Origin: Acidobacteriia bacterium UBA6623
GTDB lineage: Bacteria > Acidobacteriota > Terriglobia > Bryobacterales > UBA6623
Direction of reading: 5' to 3'
Length of the DNA: 21,594 nucleotides
NCBI GenBank assembly: GCA_002433055.1
Contig: DJHJ01000017.1
Coordinates: 1 to 21,594 of the forward strand
Shown: positions 1-6,749 of the stretch, one piece after another
How positions within the stretch are numbered: position 1 is the stretch's first letter
How the letters are laid out: each line of letters starts with the position of its first letter
Translations under genes and position numbers: made by a program
Notes under the pieces: generated by a model
Databases searched by the model: none
The model's input: the letters and a program-made list of their open reading frames with translations, nothing else
Told to the model about the DNA's origin: nothing

Positions 1-38
1 CCGACAATGAACACTTTTGCCAATCCCATGACGTACAT
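1..38 (-). CDS. Possible 5' end of a leftward gene cut by the window edge
   Basis: Reading leftward from an ATG at 38 (or an in-frame ATG at 29) gives MYVMGLAKVFIVG and then runs off the edge. An in-frame TGA at 47-45 lies just upstream. A hydrophobic beta strand ending in Gly is typical of Rossmann-type N-termini, but a dozen residues cannot identify a family. No Shine-Dalgarno is visible. If real, it is divergent from purC and the shared upstream region is 39-235. It could also be chance. Confidence 0.25.
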   Translation of the reverse strand, partial: MYVMGLAKVFIV

Positions 39-235
39 TGTAAATCAATAGGCAGTGGAAGCGAGACGAGTTAAGTATTCTTTTTTAAAAGTCATTAGAT
101 TGACCAGTGTTTGGTGATGTATTTGACCTGTGCAGCAAATATTTGCCGTTCGACGGTTGCCTTAACTATCTACGGTCGCTATTATTCTTTGCTTGTTGCT
201 GTTTGCGTTCTTAGGTAAAGAAGGAGAATGGACCT

Positions 236-1135
236 GTGTCAGATAATGAACCTGCCGTATTACTAGAAAGTGATCTCACTGGTGTTGAACTTATTGCCCG
301 TGGTAAAGTGCGCGATGTTTACCAAGCGGGTGAGGGTATTCTTTTTATTGCTACCGATCGAATCTCGGCTTTCGATGTTGTTTTACCGAATGGCATTCCC
401 CGTAAAGGCGAAGTGCTGACGAAGCTTTCAATTTTCTGGTTTGATTTTTTGAAAGATTTACTACCTACCCATTTCTTGACAGCGAATGTGGACGAGTATC
501 CTGTCGAATTACAGCAGTTTCGCGAGCAACTGGAAGGCCGCTCGATGCTGGTCAAAAAGCTTGAGATGGTGCCGATTGAGTGTATAGCCCGTGGTTATTT
601 AGCGGGATCGGGGTGGAAGGAGTACCAAGCTCAAGGTACGGTTTGTGGAATTGAATTGCCATCAGGGTTAGTTGCGAATGGTTCGTTGCCAGAGCCAATA
701 TTTACACCGTCGACTAAAGCAGAAGAAGGACACGATGAGAACATCAGTTTTGAACAGGCTTGTGACGTTATCGGCGAAGACCTATGTACGAGATTGCGAA
801 CGCTAACACTCGATATCTACAAGAAGGCGCAGCAGCATGCATTGACTCGTGGTGTGATGCTTGCTGATACCAAGTTTGAGTTCGGTCTTCTCAATGGTGA
901 AATTGTTCTGGCCGATGAGGTATTAACACCTGACTCATCTCGCTACTGGCCTCTAGACTCTTATCAGCCCGGCCAAGAGCAACCATCCTACGACAAGCAA
1001 TATGTTCGTGATTACCTAGAAAAAGTCCGTTTTAACAAGCAACCTCCTGGGCCGGTGTTGCCAGAAGAAGTAGTCGCCAATACATCAAGTAAATACCAAG
1101 AGGCCTACAAAGCCCTTACCGGTAAAGAGCTATAG
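236..1135 (+). CDS. purC: Phosphoribosylaminoimidazole-succinocarboxamide synthase (SAICAR synthetase)
   Basis: The enzyme joins CAIR and aspartate using ATP to make SAICAR in cytosolic de novo purine synthesis. Recognisable family blocks are GKVRDVY (residues 23-29), DRISAFD (41-47), ECIARGYLAGSGW near 115-127, and DTKFEFG near 212. At 299 residues it is the longer form, closer in size to yeast Ade1 (about 306) than to E. coli PurC (237). The GTG start at 236 is chosen because AAGGAG lies at 221-226 with 9 bases of spacing, one of the few clear ribosome binding sites in the window; the nearby ATG at 228 is out of frame. No other purine gene is adjacent. It converges on selD with only 31 bases between the stop codons and no obvious terminator hairpin there. 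Confidence 0.97.
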   Translation: MSDNEPAVLLESDLTGVELIARGKVRDVYQAGEGILFIATDRISAFDVVLPNGIPRKGEVLTKLSIFWFDFLKDLLPTHFLTANVDEYPVELQQFREQLEGRSMLVKKLEMVPIECIARGYLAGSGWKEYQAQGTVCGIELPSGLVANGSLPEPIFTPSTKAEEGHDENISFEQACDVIGEDLCTRLRTLTLDIYKKAQQHALTRGVMLADTKFEFGLLNGEIVLADEVLTPDSSRYWPLDSYQPGQEQPSYDKQYVRDYLEKVRFNKQPPGPVLPEEVVANTSSKYQEAYKALTGKEL

Positions 1136-1166
1136 GGATTTGGCCTAATCGGCAGAAAAAGTAGTG

Positions 1167-2213
1167 TTAAGTAACCCAGATTCTAGATTGATTGAAAGCG
1201 GCCACTGAGCCAATAGTGGAAGCCCGAACGTCAGAGGTTAGAAGATCATTCAGTAACTTCTCTCGATGCTTAGGGGCAACCGAGATCAGTAGACCACCGG
1301 AAGTTTGAGGGTCATAAAGAAGACCTTCTACCTCAGCTGGCACGCTTGAATGGACGTCGACAGACGGGCTGGCGAATACCTTGTTGTTTTTTTGCCCTCC
1401 AGGAAATATGCCCTGTTGTGCATATTCAAGTGCACCGGGAAGAAAGTCTACCGCGCGATGGTCAATCTCAAGGCTTACTTGGCTTGCTTTAGCTAATTCG
1501 AGAGCATGTCCCAGCAAACCAAATCCGGTTACATCTGTTACGGCGTGCACTTCGTAACGATTCACGGCATGTCCGGCTGCTGCGTTGAGTGTAGTCATCG
1601 ATTCGACCAGAGCTACGATTTGTTCGTCAGGAACGAGATCTTTTTTAAGTGCGGTTGAAATCACGCCAGTCCCTAATTTTTTTGTGAGGATTAGGTGATC
1701 TCCTGGCTGTGCTCCCGCATTAGTTCGAATGTGGTTTGGATTGACTAAGCCTGTGACTGCATACCCAAATTTAATTTCGTCATCAGCAATACTGTGCCCA
1801 CCTATGACCACGCAACCAGCCTCACGGATCTTCTCTAAGCCACCGGTCATAATTTGTTGCAGAACTTCTGGGTTACCATTGGAAGGGTAGCAAGTGATAG
1901 CTAAAGCACTTAGGGGTTTACCACCCATGGCGTAAATATCACTCAGCGCATTCGCCGCGGCAACAGCTCCAAACGTTGTTGGATCATCAACGATGGGAGT
2001 AAAGAAATCTACGGTCTGCACTAATGCTGAGGAATCGTCAAGTTTGTACACTCCCGCATCGTCGGATGTATTGAATCCTACAAGGACATTCTGACTGGTT
2101 TGCCGCGGTAAACTACCGAGGACCCGGTTGAGCAAGACGGGATTCATCTTGCTTGCTCAACCAGCTGTTTTCACCCCAGCTGTCAATTTAACTTTATCCC
2201 TATGTGCAGCCAT
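1167..2213 (-). CDS. selD: Selenide, water dikinase, probable selenoprotein (in-frame TGA = Sec19)
   Basis: SelD makes selenophosphate from selenide and ATP, the selenium donor for Sec-tRNA and selenouridine. The conserved body is clear: DDAGVY, QTVDFFTPIVDDP, GGHSI, DVTGFGLLGH, DPQTSGG. An ATG-initiated reading starting at 2147 would lack the catalytic loop. Upstream, the same frame passes one TGA (2157-2159) and reaches an ATG at 2213. That segment reads KLTAGVKTAGUASK and aligns with E. coli RLTQYSHGAGCGCK, so the TGA falls on catalytic Cys17 and K22 on essential Lys20. The extended product is 348 residues, the usual SelD length (about 345). The next in-frame stop upstream is at 2231-2229, and no strong Shine-Dalgarno precedes 2213. 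Sec at this position is known in other SelD proteins. Alternatives are a premature stop in a pseudogene or a sequencing error, but the rest of the frame is intact and the alignment is precise. selA, selB and selC are not in the window. Confidence 0.9.
2126..2162 (-). promoter_or_regulatory. Candidate bacterial SECIS hairpin around the selD UGA
   Basis: In the leftward transcript, 11 bases at 2162-2152 (GGUUGAGCAAG) pair perfectly with 2136-2126 (CUUGCUCAACC), leaving a 15-base loop. The UGA lies inside the 5' arm. A second register pairs 2153-2147 with 2137-2131 (7 bp) and leaves a 9-base apical loop beginning 11 bases past the UGA. Bacterial SelB-dependent decoding needs a hairpin immediately 3' of the UGA within the coding sequence, which fits. 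The exact SelB contacts (bulged U, loop G-U) cannot be confirmed by eye. Confidence 0.65.
2157..2159 (-). other. selD: Recoded UGA codon (selenocysteine) in selD
   Basis: Read leftward, the codons around this TGA are ACA GCT GGT TGA GCA AGC AAG ATG, giving T-A-G-U-A-S-K-M. It is the only in-frame stop between the ATG at 2213 and the TAA at 1167-1169. It occupies the column of the catalytic Cys/Sec of the family. It should be annotated as a translation exception rather than as the end of an upstream peptide. Confidence 0.85.
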
Positions 2214-2341
2214 ACAAATTTGATTATGTCATACGCAACGCCATCGGATTTACTAGATTTTTTTAGTGCAGCGTCAGGTGATGATTGTTACGTATCAGAC
2301 TTGCTAGAGACGCAAGCAGTACGGTGCATTTAAAGATAAAA

Positions 2342-2929
2342 CTATCCGTTTTGAATGGCTTCTGCAAAGGACTGTAACGAAGGGTACACAAGGGGCTCTT
2401 CTCTCTGTGTCGACGAAAATTGCGCAAAAATATCGGGCCATTCTGGCCTTGTGCTGATTAGCACTGGCTTAGCTCTAATCGTGCACGCGGCTTGTAGATC
2501 AACTGCGGAATCCCCTACCACCATTGAAGTGGAATAATCAATATCAGGAAAATCATTGCATGCTTTTTCGAAGAGTCCGCTTGATGGTTTGCGGCAGTGG
2601 CACTGGCCGAGATCATGAGGGCAGTGGTAAATTCCATCGAGTCGCCCCCCGTACGAAACGATCTCGTCCTCCATCTTGCGATGAATATTGATCAGGTCCG
2701 ATTCGGTCATCAGATCGAGAGCGATGCCTCGTTGGTTTGTGACGACTATGATGCGCTTGCTCATTTCGTTCAGCATTCGAATCCCTTTCAAAGCACCTGG
2801 AAGGAATCTGAATTTTTTCCAGTCGGTGACGTATGGATTGTCACCTTCTAGTTTTTGATTTATTACACCATCACGATCAATAAATACTGTATGTACAGTA
2901 TTTAAACAACATATCTTAATGTCACTCAT
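2342..2929 (-). CDS. HAD-superfamily (subclass IIIA) phosphatase, GmhB-like
   Basis: A 195-residue cytosolic HAD phosphatase resembling D-glycero-D-manno-heptose 1,7-bisphosphate phosphatase and the related histidinol-phosphatase domain. Motif I is DRDGVIN with nucleophile D18 and acid/base D20, motif II is VVTN (T64), the motif III region has RKP (K114), and motif IV is VVGDSAVD (D140, D144). The zinc-site pattern C-x-H ... C-x-C (C103, H105, C110, C112) is the GmhB hallmark. The substrate remains inferred: heptose bisphosphate for LPS or nucleotide-activated heptose, or a histidinol-phosphate-like compound. It sits between moaB (69 bases upstream) and selD (128 bases downstream) on the same strand with no obvious functional link. 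No Shine-Dalgarno precedes the ATG at 2929. Codons 9-16 contain a striking palindrome, described separately. Confidence 0.85.
   Translation of the reverse strand: MSDIKICCLNTVHTVFIDRDGVINQKLEGDNPYVTDWKKFRFLPGALKGIRMLNEMSKRIIVVTNQRGIALDLMTESDLINIHRKMEDEIVSYGGRLDGIYHCPHDLGQCHCRKPSSGLFEKACNDFPDIDYSTSMVVGDSAVDLQAACTIRAKPVLISTRPEWPDIFAQFSSTQREEPLVYPSLQSFAEAIQNG
2881..2904. promoter_or_regulatory. Near-perfect 24-bp palindrome inside the 5' end of the gmhB-like gene
   Basis: TAAATACTGTA (2881-2891) and TACAGTATTTA (2894-2904) are exact reverse complements separated by TG. Arms of 11 bases this close together are not expected by chance in a window this size. The site starts 25 bases inside the coding region (start at 2929). 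It could be a dimeric repressor operator or an mRNA hairpin that dampens translation. It contains CTGT and ACAG half sites but with 4 bases between them, not the 8 of an E. coli LexA box. Confidence 0.45.
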
Positions 2930-2998
2930 AAAGTATATTGATAGGTGTGGTAACCGGCATTCCTCTCTGTTTCAGTCCGAATGTTGCCAGTGCATAGA

Positions 2999-3514
2999 TT
3001 AACGTGTTGCTTCCCATGCCAAGTGTTCTAATTCTGGTGAGAGTAATTGTTCCCATGCGAGACGAACTGCGGCGGGGGATCCAGGCATTGAAACGACAAC
3101 GGTGCCATTATACAAACCGGCAGTAGCGCGTGACATGATTGCAGAAGTGCCTATTTCCTCATAGCTCAGCGATCGAAAGATTTCCCCGAAGCCAGGTAAA
3201 GTCTTTTCAAGCTTACGGCTCAATACATCGAATGTGGTATCGCGAGTTGATATGCCAGTTCCGCCATTGAAGAGTACTACTTGCACTTCGCTAGACGCCA
3301 GTGTGTCCAGTGCCGCTTCAATCTCGTTTGCTTCATCGGCGAGAATAATTGCTGAATGGAGTAGGTGCCCATTTGATTTAATTTGATGACAGAGATAGTT
3401 GCCACTTTTATCTGTTTCGCGTGTTCGGGTATCGCTTACTGTTACGACTGCGACGTTAACTGGTCCGCGACGAGAGGCTTTCTCTTTGTGTTCGGTGGTT
3501 GTTGGAGAGGCCAT
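2999..3514 (-). CDS. moaB: Molybdopterin adenylyltransferase-family protein (MoaB/MogA)
   Basis: A MoaB/MogA-fold protein that in this family adenylylates molybdopterin ahead of molybdenum insertion. Family signatures are AVVTVSDTRT (residues 22-31), the phosphate-binding loop FNGGTGISTRDTT (82-94), PGFGEIFR, SRATAGLYNGT and SMPGSPAAVRLA. The ATG at 3514 is preferred (171 residues, normal MoaB length). A TTG at 3547 would extend it by 11 residues that do not resemble the family and would push it into the region divergent to the next gene. No ribosome binding site is evident. It is the first of three leftward genes (moaB, gmhB-like, selD). Mo and Se functions both serve Sec-containing formate dehydrogenases, which is suggestive only. 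Confidence 0.92.
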   Translation of the reverse strand: MASPTTTEHKEKASRRGPVNVAVVTVSDTRTRETDKSGNYLCHQIKSNGHLLHSAIILADEANEIEAALDTLASSEVQVVLFNGGTGISTRDTTFDVLSRKLEKTLPGFGEIFRSLSYEEIGTSAIMSRATAGLYNGTVVVSMPGSPAAVRLAWEQLLSPELEHLAWEATR

Positions 3515-3582
3515 GTCTGATGAGTCACATTGTAACGGTAGTTGCAATATTTAGGAGTGAGCAAGAGATTTATTTTGTTAGC

Positions 3583-3885
3583 ATGACGGCTATGAAGTTG
3601 ATGCGCGCCTTTGCAGCTGGTGTTCACGAAATCCAAAAATTTCTTCCGCAGCTATGGGGAATGGCTCGGGAACTTTTTCATGAAATTATGGGGTTTATCT
3701 TCTTTGCTCTGACATTATTCTTTGTTTTTGGTGGCCAGGGGTTGATTCGTAGCTATCAAGCACTAGGTGACGATCCAGATGCAGAAGCCCGTTTAATACT
3801 GGTTGGTTTGTTTGTCGTTATGTTTGGAGGATTCGGTGTTTCATCTTTTCGGCGAGCGCGCCGCATTGCGAGGAGTCGAAAATAG
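3583..3885 (+). CDS. Small membrane protein, unknown function
   Basis: About 100 residues starting MTAMKLMRAF. Two hydrophobic segments, FIFFALTLFFVFGG and LILVGLFVVMFGGFGV, flank a short acidic loop with DDPDAEA, and a basic tail RRARRIARSRK would lie in the cytoplasm. I do not recognise a named family. An in-frame ATG at 3499 would lengthen it by 28 residues but overlap moaB, so 3583 is preferred; the next in-frame ATG at 3592 is also possible. It ends 8 bases before the mutase start, so the two are probably co-transcribed. Confidence 0.6.
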   Translation: MTAMKLMRAFAAGVHEIQKFLPQLWGMARELFHEIMGFIFFALTLFFVFGGQGLIRSYQALGDDPDAEARLILVGLFVVMFGGFGVSSFRRARRIARSRK

Positions 3886-3893
3886 AAAAACCT

Positions 3894-5429
3894 GTGTGGG
3901 ACTCATCAATGGGGGAACGAGCCAAAGAGAAAGACCGGGGTTCACCAGGTGAATTTCCGTATACCCGTGGCATTCATTCAGGAATGTACCAGGACAGACT
4001 CTGGACCATGCGTCAATATGCCGGTTTTGGCGACGCTGAAGAATCAAACAACCGTTACCGATATCTCATTTCACAGGGGACCACTGGCCTTTCTGTAGCA
4101 TTTGATCTGCCGACGCAAATGGGTTTGGACTCCGACAACCCGTTAGCACTTGGAGAGGTAGGCAAGGCTGGTGTGCCGATCTGTTCTATCAATGACATGG
4201 AGACGCTCTTCAAGGGTATTTCTTTGGGCAACGTTTCAACCTCTATGACTATCAACTCTACAGCGATTGTTTTACTGGCAGCTTATGTTCAGATAGCACG
4301 AAGGCAAGGACTACAAACGAACCAGTTAAGAGGCACTATCCAGAACGATATTCTCAAAGAGTATATAGCGCGGGGAACATATGTTTTTCCTCCTCGGGCT
4401 TCGATGCGGATAGTTACTGACCTCTTTAGGTGGGCGAGTGAATGGGTTCCCCATTGGAATGTTATCTCAGTTAGCGGATACCATATGCGCGAGGCTGGTG
4501 CGACGGCTGTTCAGGAACTGGCTTTTACTTTGGGAAATACGGTTGCCTATGTGGAGTCTGCTTTATCTGCAGGTATTGAAGTTGATAAGCTTGCACCACA
4601 GCTTTCATTCTTTTTTAGCTCGGGTAGTAACTTTCTTGAGGAAATTGCTAAGTTTCGAGCTGCACGGCGTCTGTATGCACACATGATGAAAGAACGATTT
4701 GGTGCCCGCGCACCACGTTCCATGCAGATGCGATTCCATGTGCAGACTGCAGGATCAACACTAACGGCACAGCAACCCCAGGTCAACGTCATTCGGACGA
4801 CACTGCAAGCGTTATCGGCTGTACTGGGGGGTGCCCAATCACTTCACACCAACTCGCTCGATGAGGCACTATCCTTACCAACGGAACATGCAGTAAGGCT
4901 CGCACTGAGAACCCAGCAGGTACTGGCTCACGAAACCGGAATTGCCGATACGGTTGATCCATTCGGTGGATCCTATGCAATCGAGAAAATGACTGATCAG
5001 ATTGAACAGAGTGCAAAAAAATACCTTGAGCGTGTCGATAACATGGGAGGAATGATCGCTGCGATAGAACAAGGGTTTGTCCAACGTGAAATTCAAGAAG
5101 CAGCCTATAAATCCCAACGGCTTGTCGAATCGGGAGAACAAGTTATTGTGGGGTTGAATAAGTACCAGATGGAAGAAAAAACTGCAGAAATTCTGAAGAT
5201 CGATTCGAGACGAGAAAGAAAACAGATTGAGAGGCTGAAACGATTTAAAGCGAATCGTAACGAAAAAAAAATCCGTCCGGTGATACGTCGCCTCGAAGAT
5301 GTGGCCGGAACTTCAGAAAACCTTGTTCCGTATGTTCTCGAGGCCGTAGAGGCACAAGCCACCTTAGGTGAAATTACGGACGCTCTACGTTCAGTATTTG
5401 GGGTCTACCAGGAAAAAGTTGTTGTTTGA
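3894..5429 (+). CDS. Methylmalonyl-CoA mutase, large (catalytic) subunit without B12 domain
   Basis: The catalytic TIM barrel of adenosylcobalamin-dependent mutase, which interconverts methylmalonyl-CoA and succinyl-CoA. Clear blocks are FPYTRGIHSGMY (21-32), RQYAGFG (40-46), GLSVAFDLPTQ (65-75), GTIQNDILKEYIARGTY (147-163), SGYHMREAGATA (from 194) and HTNSLDEAL. Y42, R160 and H197 match Tyr89, Arg207 and His244 of the P. shermanii enzyme; the first two separate methylmalonyl- from isobutyryl-CoA mutases, so methylmalonyl-CoA is favoured. At 511 residues it lacks the C-terminal B12-binding domain, as in the archaeal-type two-subunit enzyme, and it is about 40-50 residues shorter at the N-terminus than that type. 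The start is uncertain: GTG at 3894 or ATG at 3909, neither with a well-spaced Shine-Dalgarno. The small B12-binding subunit, epimerase and MeaB are absent from the window. Confidence 0.93.
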   Translation: MWDSSMGERAKEKDRGSPGEFPYTRGIHSGMYQDRLWTMRQYAGFGDAEESNNRYRYLISQGTTGLSVAFDLPTQMGLDSDNPLALGEVGKAGVPICSINDMETLFKGISLGNVSTSMTINSTAIVLLAAYVQIARRQGLQTNQLRGTIQNDILKEYIARGTYVFPPRASMRIVTDLFRWASEWVPHWNVISVSGYHMREAGATAVQELAFTLGNTVAYVESALSAGIEVDKLAPQLSFFFSSGSNFLEEIAKFRAARRLYAHMMKERFGARAPRSMQMRFHVQTAGSTLTAQQPQVNVIRTTLQALSAVLGGAQSLHTNSLDEALSLPTEHAVRLALRTQQVLAHETGIADTVDPFGGSYAIEKMTDQIEQSAKKYLERVDNMGGMIAAIEQGFVQREIQEAAYKSQRLVESGEQVIVGLNKYQMEEKTAEILKIDSRRERKQIERLKRFKANRNEKKIRPVIRRLEDVAGTSENLVPYVLEAVEAQATLGEITDALRSVFGVYQEKVVV

Positions 5430-5583
5430 TCTATGGGGTCATGCAGTTCAAGTAAATAGAGCGGAAGCGATCGCGATCTTAGTGATTGATTAGCATTGCT
5501 GATGTTGATTCGATAAAATTCTATTTAAAACTTGTGGGCAAATGCCATAAGAGGTCATTTTATCCACTTCACGTAATCCTCTA
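5430..5583. other. Intergenic region before the dehydrogenase gene
   Basis: 154 bases between the mutase stop and the dehydrogenase start. It is AT-rich in its second half (TTGATTCGATAAAATTC and onward), so a promoter is plausible, but no convincing -35/-10 pair or hairpin terminator is visible. There is no riboswitch-like fold that I can recognise. Confidence 0.3.
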
Positions 5584-6621
5584 ATGATGAAATCTTTGCA
5601 GTTAGTAGCACCTCGAACGGTTGAATTACGAGAACTAGAAGACCCGCCGACTCCCGGATCTGACGAAGTTTTAGTGAAATTACGAGCAGTTGGTCTCTGT
5701 GGGTCGGATATGCACTGGTATTCCGAGGGTGGGTGTGCCGGTTCCGACGCAAATTATCCAATGGTCTTGGGTCATGAACCCGCGGGAGAGATAGTGGAAG
5801 TTGGGCATGGGGTTGAAAAACTCAGTTCGGGTATGCGTGTCGCCGTGGAGCCGACTATCAGTTGTGGTGTATGTGAGAAATGTGTTTCCGGTCATTTTAA
5901 CCTGTGCGATGAGTCCATTTTCATGGGAGGGTTTCAGATGCCCGGTCTATTGCGCCAGTATGCTGTTGTTCCGACACGCAATGTGTCAGTTGTCCCCGAG
6001 ACTATGAGTTTCACAGATGCCGTAGTCGTTGAACCATTGGCAGTTCTATTACATACTCTCGAATTAGCCAAACTAACCCCGGATGACGCAGTTGCCATTA
6101 TGGGTGCTGGTCCGATTGGTCTTCTAGCAGCAGCAGTGACAAAACAGGCAGGAGCATCGTGCGTAACTATTGCTGATCGGATCCCAGAACGTCTTGAATT
6201 AGCAAAAAAATTCGGTGCAGATGCAGTTGTAGACTTCACTAAAGATTCCGTGAGTGATGCAGTTTATGATATGACCAATGGCAAAGGTGCACATATCGTT
6301 ATTGATGCTGCGGGTAACGCTGAATCAGTGAGTGATGCTATTGCTTCAGCTCGAAGTGGTGCCACCGTCGTTGTTGTCGGTATTCCTTCGCAGCGAGAGG
6401 TTGAAGTGCCGCTCTGGCAGGCTATGGACAAGGAACTGAAGTTCCATATTCAAAAACGTTCGAACAATAATGATCACGAAGCAATATCAATGATCAACCG
6501 GCAATTGATTGATATTAGCCCGCTTGTTACTCACCGTTTCCCTTTCGAGCAGGGTGATAGAGCCTTTCAAATGGTGCATGATTACTCTGATGGGGTGTGT
6601 AAAGCTGTGATTGAACTTTAG
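5584..6621 (+). CDS. Zinc-dependent medium-chain alcohol/polyol dehydrogenase (sorbitol-dehydrogenase-like)
   Basis: A 345-residue MDR-family oxidoreductase, most like the NAD-dependent sorbitol/xylitol/L-threonine dehydrogenase group. Catalytic zinc ligands are C39 (in CGSD), H64 and E65 (GHEPAGE), with E150 nearby in VVEPLAV. The structural zinc site is C94, C97, C100 and C108. The nucleotide fold shows GAGPIG (174-179), and D198 at the end of the second strand favours NAD over NADP. GLCGSDMHWY matches sorbitol-dehydrogenase-type enzymes, so a polyol or sugar acid is a plausible substrate, but this is not provable from the sequence. The start is one of two adjacent ATGs (5584 or 5587) with no clear Shine-Dalgarno. 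It stands alone between the mutase and the secreted peptidase. Confidence 0.92.
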   Translation: MMKSLQLVAPRTVELRELEDPPTPGSDEVLVKLRAVGLCGSDMHWYSEGGCAGSDANYPMVLGHEPAGEIVEVGHGVEKLSSGMRVAVEPTISCGVCEKCVSGHFNLCDESIFMGGFQMPGLLRQYAVVPTRNVSVVPETMSFTDAVVVEPLAVLLHTLELAKLTPDDAVAIMGAGPIGLLAAAVTKQAGASCVTIADRIPERLELAKKFGADAVVDFTKDSVSDAVYDMTNGKGAHIVIDAAGNAESVSDAIASARSGATVVVVGIPSQREVEVPLWQAMDKELKFHIQKRSNNNDHEAISMINRQLIDISPLVTHRFPFEQGDRAFQMVHDYSDGVCKAVIEL

Positions 6622-6749
6622 ATGTCCAAAATAGACCATTCCGATTCAATGTCCACTTTTCTGACTGACACGGTAGTCGAAAATCTCTCGAGGGTCTTTA
6701 GCAAAAGTGAGTATGTCGGACAGGTGTTGTCAGGATATATTAGTTAGGT

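Noticed and set aside
135..146. 12-bp palindrome GCAAATATTTGC upstream of purC as an operator
   Set aside because: Palindromes with 6-base arms are expected several times by chance in a window of this size, and nothing else supports it.
2226..2333. 35-codon rightward frame starting at 2226 as a small gene
   Set aside because: It lies between the phosphatase and selD, has no ribosome binding site, no recognisable product, and simply occupies the gap.
2926..2960. Leader peptide of 12 codons (ATG at 2960) whose stop overlaps the phosphatase start
   Set aside because: The purine-rich GAGAGGA abuts the ATG without spacing, and the peptide shows no regulatory residue pattern; likely chance.
3499..3582. 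N-terminal extension of the small membrane protein to an ATG at 3499
   Set aside because: It would overlap the moaB start, and the extra residues do not look like a membrane or signal sequence.
6648..6749. Short frame (ATG at 6648 to TAG at 6744-6746) before the M14 gene
   Set aside because: About 32 codons with no ribosome binding site or similarity; treated as leader sequence of the peptidase gene.
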